Positions 11,702-24,315 are shown, counted from the first letter of the stretch. The stretch: 64,000 nucleotides of DNA from Fallopia convolvulus (GCA_964016875.1 OZ024733.1:6192984-6256983), one strand, 5' to 3'. Notes: generated by a model from the sequence alone, not told the origin. Numbers and translations: made by a program.

Positions 11702-11895
11702 TTATTTGGCAGGAAGATTGATTGTGCTGTTTTATTAACTAATTAGGGTTTTGCTTATTCATATTACCTAGCTAGATCTAGAAATTAGAAAAGTTAATTT
11801 GGCAGGAAGATTGTTTGTGTTGTTTTCTTAACTAATTAGGTTTTTGCTTATTCATATTACCTAGCTATATATATATGTTTTATACAATTAGAAAA
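11702..11895. repeat. Tandem duplication, two copies of about 95 bp
   Basis: Copies start near 11702 and 11798. Both carry TTTGGCAGGAAGATTG, TTAACTAATTAGG and TATTCATATTACCTAGCT. The first copy now contains the right TSD of the LINE. Confidence 0.8.
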
Positions 11896-11929
11896 GTAAC
11901 ATCCCACCTTTACACAGGGAACTACTTGG

Positions 11930-13341
11930 TAGTAAATCTTTCCGGGTACTACTCAGGTTATCTTGACAACAAAGTCATTCGAATCTTGCAACGCGGGCAT
12001 AGCGCGAAAAGAATTAAACCATCCAACTTTTTAATTCATAAACAAAACTGAATATATCAAACATGTTTTTATGCCCAAGTTCACAAATAAAAATACAAAT
12101 TACCATCCAACATTCTCAAACCATTCCAAAAACATCTATATCTAAACTAGCAATAAAACAAATCAACAAGAAATAATACTAATACAATAACTAACTGAAC
12201 CCCAACGACCTAATGACACGTGTGCGTCAACTATCCGATCCACCGTCATGTCAAGGTCGAACACTGGTACTTAGTTTCTACCTTGAACTGAAAAATAAAT
12301 CTCCAAGGGGTCAGCTACTAATCAAACAAGTTAGATAAAATGCGGCAACCATAAGACATTTTAAAACTGTTTCTAGTGTTAGCAGACAAATCCACAACCA
12401 ACTACAGGCCAATACCTAAGTTTAGTCAGTCAGTCACTCACATATACCACACACAACACACACACACACACACATTCTCACACTAACATGGCAATGCAAC
12501 TCTTACTCCACCGTTGCATTTTGATCCTATGATGCTCACACCCCGCGTCGAGTGCAGAGGTCGGCCATCTCACTCCTCACATCGAACCATCCTTCTAACC
12601 GCTATCAACCCTCCACTAGAGCACTTGCCAAAAACAAAGATAGCATTTTCTTTTGAAGGGCACAGTTTCCCCGTCACACGGACCATACAAAGACATTACT
12701 TCCTCTTCGACAATCTACGCACATGGCCGTGTCAGAAACGACACCAACATAGAGAAAATGTTTAAAACTTCATACGATGAAAACACTTCGAAAACCGAGT
12801 TGCACACATCATCACAAGCTAGTCAGAACAGTTTATTAAAAAGGGACTTCAGGACTAATTCCAAAACAAATCCTACAATTACAACATAAAATCTAAAAAG
12901 ATAGAATAGAGTAGACCAAGTCGAGAACGATTTACCTTAAAAAAGAATTCTTGCCGAAAGCAAAAACATCGAGCTACTACAAATAACAAATTCCTAACAA
13001 AATATGCAGCGAATAGAAATTCAATCCATGAACCAAAACCTTAGAGTTTACAAAAGAATCCCAGAATCCGACCTTCGAGACCCAAGTGACTTGTTACCCA
13101 CTCATGAAAATAAAGTTTCCACAAAACTCGAGGCGACTAACCCCTTTTCAACAACCAAGTGAAAAAAAAATCCACCTTTTACACCCCCAAAACCCAGGGA
13201 GCTTAACTTGAAACTAATCAATCGAAGTGAACCCATTAACACCATCCAAGATGGACGTTGAATGCCTAGACACAACTTAATTCCTATCAAGATTCTACCT
13301 TCTATGTTGTTGTTATTGTTGTTGTTGTTGTTGTTGTTGTT

Positions 13342-13384
<43 letters not shown>

Positions 13385-14453
13385 GGAAAACATACAAAGT
13401 CAAACAAATTACATAAAATTAGTAGGAAACCGAGATACAATCTGGGCCCTACTACTCTAGCTATAGCAAAGCCTATTCTGGTGAAGATATGAGCAGCAAC
13501 TCGAGCCCCAACCTAACCCAAATCATGTTTGCAACAACCAACGAATATAACACACCCGAGAGTTGACAATTATACATTCATGTCCGAACAGTTTTACTAC
13601 AGATTGGTGGTTAAACAGACCTGATCTCGATCACAAGACCACGAAGGGGTAACCAACAATTGCAAAAGGGCCAAATATATAATCATTTACAAAATAGAAC
13701 CCTAATGTCGAAACAATAACAATTTAAGAAACAAGATGCTAAAAGGGTCGAACTACACCAATTCACAAATCCAAAACATATCAAGCATCCACTCAATTAC
13801 AAGGAAAGAATCCCACCTCAAAGATGCCACACAAGAGAGCCCTAGACGATGGCTTCGGCGGCGCAGGGAACACAAAAACAACTAGCAAAGAAGTCTGGCC
13901 GGACCAGTCAGTGCATGGGGACGAGCGTCTAAAACAAACTCAAAATTAAAGAGGTCGAACATATTACCACTCGTGGAACATGAACTAATCGAAACTAGAT
14001 CCCAATAGAAATTAATATGGATCAAAGAAGACATGGACCAAAAACCCACCTCTCTAACCTGGACTAAAAACTACAAACGGAACTTCTTCGAATGGGTTTC
14101 AAGCTCAGATCTGAACGAAGATAGAGATTCGTCCCTCAACACACGATTTGGGCGAATACCCACTTGTGTCTCAGCGACACTAATTGCCTAACTTCAATAC
14201 ATCGGTCTGAGAACCGAGAGATAGTGGCCGGAATCGCGGTTCTTACAATGACGGCGAACCAGCGAAACGACAAGCTCGATTCGATTGGCAATAACGACTT
14301 CTAGCGACATCGACCGTAGATTAAAGAGAAAGAAACAAAGAACGATAGCGGCTTACTAGCAGAGTACTACACAAACCCGATGCTCAATTGGTGGCAGACT
14401 CGACTAGTGACGAGAAAATCTGCTCGAGACAACACCAGTTCAAAAGGGGTAGT
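11930..14453 (-). mobile_element. Degraded chromovirus-type LTR, copy A (larger part)
   Basis: This segment runs collinearly with 46146-48738. Shared landmarks include AAACCATCCAAC / AAAACATCCAAC, a GGGGTCAGCTACTA block after CTGAAAAATAAA, CCACCGTTGCATT, GAGTGCA, CCTCCACT(A/G)GAGCA, ACCGTG-type words, AACATAGAGAAAA and AAGTCGAGAACGA(C/T)TTACCT. No protein is encoded. Copy B ends in the start of an LTR, so this is read as an older LTR of the same family, minus-oriented, cut by the element at 14454-16584 and resuming after it. Confidence 0.6.
13305..13384. repeat. (TTG)n then (TTA)n microsatellite
   Basis: About 36 bp of TTG/TTA-type triplets is followed by about 42 bp of TTA repeats. It gives rise to a spurious Leu- and Tyr-run open frame. 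Confidence 0.9.
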
Positions 14454-15024
14454 TGATGCGTTCATGCATATGCCCTCATCAAGTCCTGAAGATCCCGAGG
14501 TGCCCAAAACCTTGGAGGCCTCTTTGGATCGAGTTTTAGTCATTTCTAACTTATTATTAGATATTTCCAAATTTAGTAGTTGCTTGTTTATGACTTTCCT
14601 TTTATAATATGTTTCCTATTAGGGGAATATGGACTTAGTTGGACATGTGATCCATATATGCTTGTATGGTCCGGTCCATTAGGTTTAGCCTATCTTTTCT
14701 TTTAGTTCCTCTATTTAAGCAAACCTTCGTAATCAGTTTTATTTACGTAAAAATGAATTAAAGTCTAAGATTGTTAAGTTGAGGGTTCCTCCTTCTCTTA
14801 GGCCCGACGTTACATTTATCTTTTATTTTATCCAATTGTTCTAGCTTCCACTTTGGCCTATTTGGCATTAGAATCGTCTCTTCGAGTCATCTATCCCTTG
14901 GTGCCATGCTGAATTGCATCATAATCCGACCCTACGCTGTGTGTAGGATCCTTGAAGAAGAATCCCAACACCTCTAGCCTAGATTTGGCACCCTTGCGAT
15001 CCACCCAAAAGGTGGAACGCAACA
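14454..15024 (+). repeat. 5' LTR of the small LTR element
   Basis: Matches 16020-16584 throughout. Both carry a CTATTTAAGC(A/G)AACCTT block that could be a TATA region and a GAGGGTTCCTCCTTCTCTTA block. Confidence 0.8.
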
Positions 15025-15026
15025 AC

Positions 15027-15040
15027 TGGTATTAGAGCCC
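15027..15040 (+). other. Primer-binding site, initiator-Met tRNA type
   Basis: TGGTATTAGAGCCC starts two bases after the 5' LTR. The canonical plant site is TGGTATCAGAGC, so there is one mismatch. Confidence 0.75.
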
Positions 15041-16019
15041 AGACGGTTCGAGAGTGAACATCTTCTTAGGCTTCTCCAATGACTAGTCTCAAGACATCGC
15101 CATCGTGGTCTAGTCCGGAGACCACAACCCATACTCGCCCTCGCGAGTCCTGCCATTGTTGCATCCTCGTCGCTGTTGCATTGTAGTCAATTTCTCCCCA
15201 GTTTTCTACCACCAAAAAATTATTTTTCTAAAATTTTCTTCTAGAATATTGTAGAGCATTTCGAGATGAGTCTTTACATATAAAGTTTGCCCAAATGGGA
15301 CATCATTTGCCCCTCCAAAATGCCTAAACACCATAAGCGCGGAAGTCCTTGCGCCAACCCACGACCCCTTTCCGCGTCGAACCTTGCCGTCCTTGCCTTG
15401 CCATCAAAGCTTTCCAAAATTTCTATCTTTATCAAAATTTCTATCCCCAACTAAAAGATAGAATTATTTTCCAAAAATTTTCTAGCTTTTTCCCATCAAT
15501 CCAATCTTTTTTAAAAGAGAATTATTTCTCAAAATTTTCTATCTTATTCTTATCTTGCCAAATTCCCACCATCTTATCCATTCATAAAATCATATCTTCT
15601 TCCCAACAAACCTTATCTCTTCATAAAAATTCTGTCTTTTCTTAACAAACTTGAACATTTTCCTTAAAGATAGAAAATTTCCCTCATGTCTTACCCCAAG
15701 CCCTTGGCTAAGCTAAGCCAGGCCCTCAACCCACCTATACGCACCTATGTGCCATACGCCGAGGCTGAAACCCTAGCCCCCCCGTGTCCTCCATCCCTTG
15801 AGCATAAACCCGCACCCCTAACCATTCCATCAACACCACTGGACGTACCAATCATACTTTGATGTTCTCGCCATGTTGGGGCGCATTCATGCTATTGGAT
15901 CAACCTTCGACAGTAGAGGTTCCTACCTCGGCGCTGACTCCGACATTGCTTAGGATGACATTGTATTCCCTTTCCGACACCACCTTGAAGCGAGGATGCT
16001 TCGAAACTAAGGGCGAGTA

Positions 16020-16584
16020 TGATGCGTTCATGCCTATTCCCACATCAAGTCTTGAAGATCCCGAGGTGACCAAGACCTTGGAGGCCTCTTTGGATTGATT
16101 TTAGTCATTTCTAACTTATTATTAGATATTTCCATATTTAGTAGTTGCTTATTTATGACTTTCCTTTTATAGTATGTTTCCTATTAGGGGAATATGCACC
16201 TAGTTGGACGTGTGATCAATATATGCTTGTATGGTCTAGTCCATTAGGTTTAGTCTATCTTTTCCTTTAGTTTCTCTATTTAAGCGAACCTTTGTAATCA
16301 GCTTTATATACGTCCAAATGAAATAAAGTCTAAGATTGTTAAGTTGAGGGTTCCTCCTTCTCTTAGGCCCGACGTCACATTAATATTTTATTTTATCCAA
16401 TTGTTCTAGCTTCTACTTTGTCCTATTCGACCCTAGACTCGTCTCTTCGCGACATCTAAACCTTGGTGCCACGCTGAATCGCACCATAATCAAACCCTAC
16501 GTTGTGGATTGGATCCTTGAAGAAGAATCCTGGAACCTCTAACCTAGATCGAACACCCCTGCGATCCACCCAAAAGACAGAACA
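16020..16584 (+). repeat. 3' LTR of the small LTR element
   Basis: Partner of 14454-15024. It is preceded by the purine-rich GAAACTAAGGGCGAGTA, which could serve as polypurine tract. Confidence 0.8.
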
Positions 16585-16900
16585 TATTAGTAGCCGAAAA
16601 AGGAAAAGGGAAGAAGAGGACATAAAGCAAGGGACTCACCGGCGATGACTAGATGGAACGGGGACGAGCTTGGAAGCGCGATCGGCTGATGGTTAGCAAT
16701 CTAGGGCGGTGTCCTTGTTCTTCGAGTGTTGTGGCGCAAGGAATAGGGTGGAAGAATGATGGAAAACAAAGTTAAAAAGTAAAAGAACAATGGGTAATCC
16801 CAGATGGGTGTCGGGCCCCATATTGGGCCCTTTAGCCGAATCCCAAAAGAAATGAGGCAAGAGCTGGTGGCTTTAGTCCCAAAAGTGAATAAGAAGGTGT
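16585..16900 (-). mobile_element. Degraded chromovirus-type LTR, copy A (remaining part)
   Basis: Resumes the repeat interrupted at 14453. Its GGGCCC/TTTAGCC...CCCAAAAG zone corresponds in position to the GGGCTTTTTGGCCCAAAAG zone near the right end of copy B (about 48630-48650). Confidence 0.4.
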
Positions 16901-16929
16901 GGTTACACATATAAGGTAGAACGTGTTGA

Positions 16930-18370
16930 AACGGAAATTAGTTAACAAATTTTTTGGAAGCTCTAGTCTACCTTGCATATACTGCCCATACCGACCGTCA
17001 CCACTAGAATCTGTTGAAGTTGCCAACTTTTGTTTCTTGCTCCCTCTTACCTGAGCATACAACTGCTCCGGCCTCAAGGTGGCCATTGCATGAGCCAAAG
17101 AAGGCTCCTGAACCTCTCTCAAAGTCATGAGCTGAAGTCCTGACATATAAGAACGTAAATGGGGATGCAACCGTTTTAGAAATGTCGCAATCCGCAACTC
17201 CGTTGTAGAGTTAGCATTTGGCAGAACTGCAAACTCCTGCTAAAACTTTTGAATAGTCTCAACCACCGTGATGTTTTTGGGTCCAACATCCCGAAAAGAA
17301 GCCACCACTGGAGGAAATAATAATCCCTAATCCTCTTCCGAAACTCATCGAAAGTGAAAGCTTCTTGGTGGTCCCGACTCAAATTCCACCAAACAAAAGC
17401 ATCCTCCTGCAGCTAGGGATGTTCAACGGGTCGGGTGACCTACACTGACCCGATCCTTAAATTGCGGGCCGCGGATCAATTTTCCTAAAAATTCGGGTTG
17501 CGGGTCAGGTCGGGAAAAACCCGTCGGGTTGCGGGTCGACCCACACCCTTTTAAAAGTAAAAAATAAAATTCACCTTTATTGTAAAGGTGGTGGAGTGGA
17601 GTACCGAGTACTCAAGTTCCTCTTCATTTTATCATTTATGAGAGTTCAACCCTCTCCCGCCTCCACTCCACCATGAAACCCTAGATCTAGATGTACACAC
17701 GTCCATTCCTTTTTATCGATCCATGACAACATGTTCAACCGAGCCACGACCATGTGCTCACGATTCACATTCACCATCGCTCGTTACTTCTCTCTCTCGA
17801 GTCTCGACGTGAACACTCGTTGCTTCTCTCTCAAGTCTCGACCCATTTCACTCGTAACCCGACCCCCATTCCTTTTGTTGATCGGTGACGAGTTCAGTTC
17901 GACCCACAGACCAGCGTGAGTTCTGTTCGACCCACTCCGACGATGAGTTCTCTCTCGAGTATTTGACTGATTTTGATTTCAATTTCAAATCCATGTTTTT
18001 GTTTCAATTTTTTGGTTTGGTTTGAATCTGATCCCTGTAATTGCCACCAACTTCAACATCGTATCAATTTTCTGATTTTTAATATCCAATTTAGTCGTGC
18101 TACTGATTTGTGAATCTTGTTGTAAGTTTTGTTAGTAAATCCAATTTAGTTCTCCAATTTATTTTTAAAATTTTTGTAAGTCTTAGTTGGATCGCGGGTC
18201 TAACGGGTCTCGCGGGTCGGGTCGCGAGTCAAAAGTAAATTTTTTGCGGGTCGCGGGTTGACCCGACCCGACCCGTGAGCATCCTTACCTGCAACAAGCT
18301 CTATACAAGAGACATTTCCCTCTCCTCTAGTGCCTGAATTGAATCCGAGGTAGATGACTAACGTGGTATT
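16930..18370 (-). pseudogene. Ty3/Gypsy gag remnant, split by a MITE
   Basis: Reading right to left across the MITE at 17414-18287, the frame gives a short lead-in, then AFVWWNLSRDHQEAFTFDEF (about 17320-17405) and IATFLKRLHPHLRSYMSGLQ (about 17130-17195). This pattern is typical of the capsid part of plant Gypsy gag. Frameshifts and stops near 17180-17290 break it, and no zinc knuckle or pol follows. It lies beside LTR copy A in the same orientation and probably belongs to the same decayed element. Confidence 0.6.
17414..18287. mobile_element. Non-autonomous hAT-like MITE, 874 bp, inside gag remnant
   Basis: Ends TAGGGATGTTCAACGGGTCGG and the inverse of TGAGCATCCTTA form imperfect TIRs. The flanks CCTGCAGC (17406-17413) and CCTGCAAC (18288-18295) are an 8-bp TSD with one mismatch. 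Both subterminal zones are rich in GGGTCGGG/GCGGGTC words. The interior has no transposase. Confidence 0.8.
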
Positions 18371-21050
18371 TTTACAGTCGTTAATACCTATCAAAGAAGC
18401 CTTAACTAACCAAACTTAGTGAAGTGGTAAGCAAGGGTCGATCCCACAAAGACTCGTGTATTTGTGATTTTACTTGCGTGTCAAGTAACATAAAAAAGGG
18501 GGATTTTATGAATTGAATGAGTATCTAAATCTAAGATGCAAATTGAAACTAAAGTATGAGTGCAATTATGATTGTAAAAGTAATATATGAGATGAATATG
18601 TTTAACCAAATCAAATTTTCTACTCCCTAAATATACTCCCTTCTATACTCCCATACGACGTGATTAGGTGATGAATTTCCAAATTAAATCAAAAAAGAAA
18701 TTTAAATATTAATAAATTATTAAAAAACTCCTTGTAACCAATTAAAACAAGGGAATATTAGGAGTACACAAGGGAGTAGAAAAACGGACCAATGTTTAAC
18801 TAGTTAACATCCATTATGAATATGATAATTGATAATTGATTCTCTTGATTCTCTCCTCTCTTGAATAATCTAACGTGGAATTCTATTCCAAACTTCAGTT
18901 TTAGTTATTAGAACTACTAGTTTAACAACCCTAATCATCTAACAACCTAGAAGACCTTCTAGATTCAATTAAACAACAATATAATGTTCCAAGTATCGAT
19001 GGAGACAAACCATTAGAGGAACTAGACATTCAAGTTATTTGTGAATTTAACCCCCTTCTATACTTAAATAGGTCATCCGGTCCTAATCAAGTATATATCC
19101 TACTTTATCTAATTAACTCCAACCGGTAATTAATCAACTTAGTTATAGATTAATCTAAAAATCTTATTAGGTAGCTAATCTAACAAAACCCTTAACAAAC
19201 CTTGATTCAATTAAGCAAAAGGATAAATCTCAATCAAGATTATTGAAAATCAATCAAACCTCACAATATTATACAATCCATAACTTCAATTAACTAATTA
19301 AACACAAAGGAATTTAGCAATGCATGATTGAAAATAAAACTTACAATTAGGGTTTCGAAGTCTTCCTTGGCAAAGCTTTCAAGAAAAAACCCTAATTTAA
19401 AGTTACAGTGTTGATAATAATAAAAAGATAGAAAGCTAAAGACTTAATATCCCAACATAAACTTAGAAAGATAATATCCCCCACATAAAACTATCCAAAA
19501 ATACATAAAAGGTCTTAAGATAAAGAAATACCGTGTCGGCGCACTTACCCGTGTAAAAATGGTATGTCGCGATCTTGGTTTGCCGAGCCTTGTCGCACTC
19601 CATATACCTCACCCGTGCTCCACTGAAAATCGGGATGCAAGCCTATGTGTTTTGTCCTTTATTGTCCTCAAGCAAGAAATAGATCCAAGTCACACCACAA
19701 CTTACAATTCATGCTTCCATCTCACAATTCATAAAGCAAGTCAACATATAACTATAACTTGATCAACACATCATAACATGAAACTGATTAAAGCATATAT
19801 AGTAGAAAATTCATCCATTCTATACCTCATAAAGATAATGTGTTGCACTCTCACTCATGTGTTTAAGGGTATAAATATCACTCAAAATCAACAATGAAAT
19901 GCTAGACTACCATAGGGTTGTATCAACATCCTAATTCTCCACCGCTATGGACAAAACACATAAAAAAATCATGAGGACTTTTAAAAGGTTGTAATGGGGC
20001 CAAGATAATAAGAAATTGGAGGGAAACATTTTTGGTCATGTGGTGCTAAATTCGGGAACTAGAACAACCTAAAACCCAAATTCAACACTTTTCTTCTTTT
20101 AAAAATTCAACCGACTCCTTTACCAACACCATATACATTTTCAAGCTCATTGTTTCTTCCTTCATTTTTTTTCTATTTCTCTTGCCTCTTTTTTTTCCAA
20201 CTCTTTACAACATTTATGAAGACTACCTCTTTGAAGCACACTTTTTCTCATCATATCTTTTCATCTTCATTTTTTCAACTTTTTCACTCTTGAGTTTTCT
20301 TTCCTTCTACCACTTCATTGCAATTCCCCCATACTTAACCAACAACCGCACAAACAAATCAACTAAAATCCTAGATCCCGGATGGGTCAAGCTTATGTAG
20401 GCTAGGAGTTATTTTATGGAGCTATCAAAAATAGGCTTAAGGCTCAAAAGATGGGGCTTCAAAAACATAGATCTCGTCAATGTAGATAAGGAAAATATAG
20501 GCTAATAAAGCAACATGTCTCAATCGTTTTAATGTCATGCATTTTATTCATGTAGAGCAATCTTGAAAAAGAGTCATAACGCAAGTTCTAGTGCTAGAAA
20601 ATTAAGTGATGCACTCAACATAAAGAGAGAACAAATAATCCATAAAAGCCAAAATAATCTCACAAGGCAAATTTGTCTAGAACTTCAAAATAAATCTAAA
20701 ACTCCAACTTATACGTATGCTCAATCTTATAATCAAAGTAAATAGCCAAAGATCATGACCACTTCAAAGAAATTTCAACATTTCAAGCATAACTATGGGT
20801 TAGGATCTCAACTTGTCTCAAAGTAACAAGTGATTTTTCACATTTGGGAAAATATGAATTCTAAATGCAATTTTTTTTTTCCATTTTTTTAACAATGCAA
20901 GACAAAAATTAAATATTCCTAACCTAATGCAACTATATGAATGCAAAACATGTAAGTAATCCTCTTCCCTATGCTTAAGATTTACATTGTCCCTAATGTA
21001 AGACAAAAGTAAGAGAAGGGGTTGGAGTTAACTAGCTACCTAATAAGATT
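18371..21050 (-). mobile_element. Degraded Athila-like LTR with adjoining 3' internal part
   Basis: On the plus strand, AGTGGTAAGCAAGGGTCGAT (18423-18442) is the antisense of the usual 3' end of Tat/Athila LTRs. Near 19664 comes TTGTCCTCAAGCAA, the antisense of the conserved sequence just upstream of the 3' LTR. This is followed by the GGTTGTAATGGGGC block (about 19987) shared with 31028 and 34180 in the two Athila-type elements. No protein is encoded. About 60 bp at the right end (about 21005-21065) is an inverted copy of 19110-19180, so this end is rearranged. Confidence 0.6.
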
Positions 21051-21059
21051 TCTAGATTA

Positions 21060-21740
21060 ATTAGCTATCAATGACACTATCTCCTCAGCCATTGCTCCAA
21101 ATCTGTACTCGAGGCCCCTAGTGAAGTTCGTCACCTCGGTCTTCCAAACTTTGCGAGCCACTTATTAGGCTGGGGCTCGCGATACTATCTCTTTGGCTCT
21201 ACCACGCAGTCAGCTATCGCGGGTCCCTATACTCTTTGTAGTCCTCCTAAATGAGCAACTACAACAGAATCCGGGAATTGTGCGCTCAACTCAGACCTCT
21301 GACGCTCAACAACAACATTCTGGCTAGTCACAACTCTCGTGCCTAAAAGGTTCTACAACAATTCTCAAACCGGAATATCCATCTTTGGTGACAACTCGAC
21401 TGGTGGCACTCTGACTCAAAGATGGGCCCCATTAGCTAGGGTTCCCCCTCCAACAACCGAAACACTAGCGTCCTAATGGTCATTAATAGCTAAACTATCA
21501 CTCTTAGCAACTTCCTCCTAGAGAAGAATGTTCTGCTGCTCCATTGGCGTGACAAAAGCGGGGGCCTCTCCTTTACCCCTACCACGACCCCTACCTCGGC
21601 CTCTACCACAGCCTCTTCCACTAGCATCAACAACTCCGACTCTAGTTTATGAGGTCATCTATAAAAGAAAGTCCCACGATCAAAATTCAAACTCGACTAG
21701 CATTTATAGAATTAACTTACGTGAGGTCCTTCCACAAGCA
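21060..21740 (-). pseudogene. Probable Gypsy gag N-terminal remnant
   Basis: Minus-strand translation gives an RG-rich stretch (GRGRGRGRGKGEAPAFVTPM, about 21550-21620) and then EQQNILL, typical of the variable N-terminus of plant Gypsy gag. Stops occur on both sides. Just to the right, 21750-21805 matches 12405-12450 of LTR copy A. That would fit the 5' start of the element whose later gag lies at 16930-18370. Confidence 0.45.
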
Positions 21741-21904
21741 CACTCATAACTCTCCCCACCAATACCCAAGTTTAGTCAATCGGTCACTCACATATACCCC
21801 ACACAACATATTAGTTTAGTCATATTTTAGGAGTCTAGTTGGCTAGTTGCATATTAGTTTAGATCATATTCATGCATATTTTACATATTTTAAATTTATA
21901 TTTA

Positions 21905-22542
21905 GGAACAATTACTTAAAATAATCCTAACTTTAACTCATTTATTCAAAATAATACCAACTTTCACTTTTACTAGTTTTGGTACCAAATTTTACTATAT
22001 TTATCAATATTGATACGAGATTGTTTCCGATGGTAAAATCAGATAAATTTATTGATGTGGCAGTCGGATAAGATGATTGGATTAATGAAATAGGGTGACT
22101 ATTAATTTATTGCTGACTAGGATTTAAAATAAAAAATTAAATTCCAGTTCCACTATGAATAAATTCCAATCCCTAGACTCCAAATCTGTTGTTGAGCCGA
22201 CATCGGTGAACATGAAGAGCGATAACGAGGGAGATTTCTTAAGGGGGGACATCAAGAGTTGACATAGATGGAAGGGAGGTGTTCGGAAACGTCGTTCAAC
22301 TCTTCCAATTCAGGGAGAAGGGGAATTTCTGAATCATCCATTACTAAGTGCTATCACAATATCCCTGTAATGTCGCCTTATCCGACTACCACATCAGCAA
22401 CTTTATCGGTTTTTCCGTCGGAAACAATCTCGTACCAATATCTATAAATATAATGAGTAAAAGTTGGTATCAAAGCTAGTAAAAGTAAAAGTTGGTATTA
22501 TTTTGAATAAATGAGTAAAAGTTGGGATTATTTTAATTATCC
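21905..22542. mobile_element. MULE-type MITE, 638 bp
   Basis: The two ends are inverted repeats of about 130 bp containing AAAATAATCC, TTATTCAAAATAATACCAAC and GAGATTGTTTCCGA blocks. A perfect 9-bp TSD (TTATATTTA at 21896-21904 and 22543-22551) fits Mutator-like elements. The roughly 380-bp interior has no transposase. Confidence 0.88.
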
Positions 22543-24315
22543 TTATATTTATTTTATTATGTATTCGGAATCTACACTCACGCTTTTATATTTTTTCAGG
22601 TAATTGAAGGCTACTTTTAGAGATATCTACTACAAATAACTAAAGCCGAAGCAATTTCTGTCACCACATTGCGCCACATCACCCCTTTATTAAAATAATA
22701 GTTTTTTTTATAGTTAATGGAAATATAAAATTATTAAAAAAAATAATTATGCAAAAAAGTTATTCCCAAATAGACATAAATCCTCACTACTATAAATGCA
22801 AACACAACTTGCACATCCGATCATTAATTTTTATAAAATCCCGTTTGAGCTATCGTGCGGTTAGGATTATTTCTGAATTTGTGTTTAATTTTTGGCTTAC
22901 TGATATTGCTTTCCTTTTGGGACGCTGTTGTGAAAGGAGCGTTTGTATGCTCCCATTCCATCCACCTCCTGCTATCCCTCTCAACGCTTCAATCTCCACC
23001 TCCATCTCCTGCTATCTCTCTCACCGCTTCTTCCCGCTTGTTTTTGATCTCATCCTCTCTTCTCTGTAAAACATGGTAGCCTCCATCTCTTTATTGGCCA
23101 TTCAATTGATAAACAGCCCTATGAAGGAAAGCAGAACTAGAGAGAGAATCTAGACGGAACGACGGGCTCGAGAGAAAGAAATCGAAATCTTCACCGCCGG
23201 TATATCTTCTGTGCTTCGTCAAAGTCTACAAATTCGTCTCCAACATTGATCGGTTTGAACTTTTCCTTCTCAATTAGAAATTTGTTTCTTTTTGTTGCAA
23301 TTCGTTATGTAGTTATGCTTCCAAATTAGATGAAGTTGGATTCTTATGAAGATAGGAACGCTTCCATTACTCTTACAGTTGGCCATTGTAAGCGCTCCAA
23401 CCATTTAACTTAGCATGAGTTTCCTCCCTTCTTCAATCTAAATTGGTAGCTTGTGGCCCTTGAATTTGTTCGGTGATCGAGATTGACTCCAATTCTTCTT
23501 CCTCAGCCGTCACTTAAGATTAGAGTCAAAACTTAGCAATATTTTTACACCAGCTCATCTTGGTGCCCACTCAAAAGCTCTCAAATTTCTATGGCGACCT
23601 CAAGAATCTGGCTACAAAGATACTTGGCTGGTAAATAAACAAATTACGAGAACCAAATTCAAACTTCTTAAGTAGATTCCATTGCATTTTTTGCTCTTTA
23701 TCTTTTTATAGCTATTATTTAAATTTCTCTCTGCAGCTTTTTACATCCATTATTCCCTGCGTGTTGATCTTTTTATAGCTATTCAAGTTTGTGTGTTATA
23801 TCTAAAAGTAATTATATTATAAATATTTATCCTCGTGGGAAAATTATAGTGTAATTGATCATTTGTCTATCCCTGGCATTCAGGTGATTGAGTATTCTTG
23901 AATATATGAAATGTTGCCAAATCCAAGGCTTGAGTGGAAAGAGGAACCTCTGATTCAAGTCTAGCGTAAGCGACCAGGAGGAAAGGGAGATTCTTCAGTA
24001 GATTCGAGCCATATGGGATAATTGAGCTCTAATTTTGACAGATATATGGGATTGAAGATGAAGAGGGAAAGAACACATACACACTCTAAGCTTGCTTGAT
24101 TAAGCAGGTTAATGCTTTTATAATTGCCTAGCCTCAGTTGTTTACTTATTAGCTAATTAAGACCTGTCTTTTGTGGCTATCGAAAGATGCGAGGTTTGAT
24201 TGGTCGATATTAATTCAACTTCACTACTGTCGGCATCAGTTGTCAATATTTGCTGAATCTGAGTAACTTAGATTTTGTTGTTTCCATTGAATCTTGAATA
24301 GGCGAAGAAATAGTT

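Larger units (their letters stand above)
5433..11703 (-). mobile_element. L1-type LINE (non-LTR retrotransposon), inactivated, 6.3 kb
   Basis: The element reads right to left: 5' end next to 11704, ORF1, ORF2, then a short A tail at 5440-5434. It is flanked by a perfect 14-bp TSD (5419-5432 and 11704-11717), so it is full length or nearly so. Domains in order are DUF4283 plus zinc knuckle (ORF1), then apurinic endonuclease, reverse transcriptase, zf-RVT and RNase H (ORF2). Both reading frames are broken by stops and frameshifts. It landed in a sequence that occurs again, duplicated, just to its right (11702-11895). Confidence 0.92.
14454..16584 (+). mobile_element. Small non-coding LTR element (LARD/TRIM-like), 2.1 kb
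   Basis: Direct terminal repeats 14454-15024 and 16020-16584 (about 570 bp each, roughly 90% matching) begin TGATGCGTTCATGC and end near AACA. After the left LTR comes TGGTATTAGAGCCC (15027-15040), a one-mismatch match to the initiator-Met primer site. A purine-rich tract precedes the right LTR. The roughly 1-kb interior has no gag or pol, so the element would depend on proteins from elsewhere. TSDs are not clean: GTAGT on the left, TATTA then GTAG on the right. LTR divergence suggests it is old. Confidence 0.8.

Noticed and set aside
13262..13492. Open frame with long Leu and Tyr runs
   Set aside because: Pure translation of the (TTG)n(TTA)n microsatellite.
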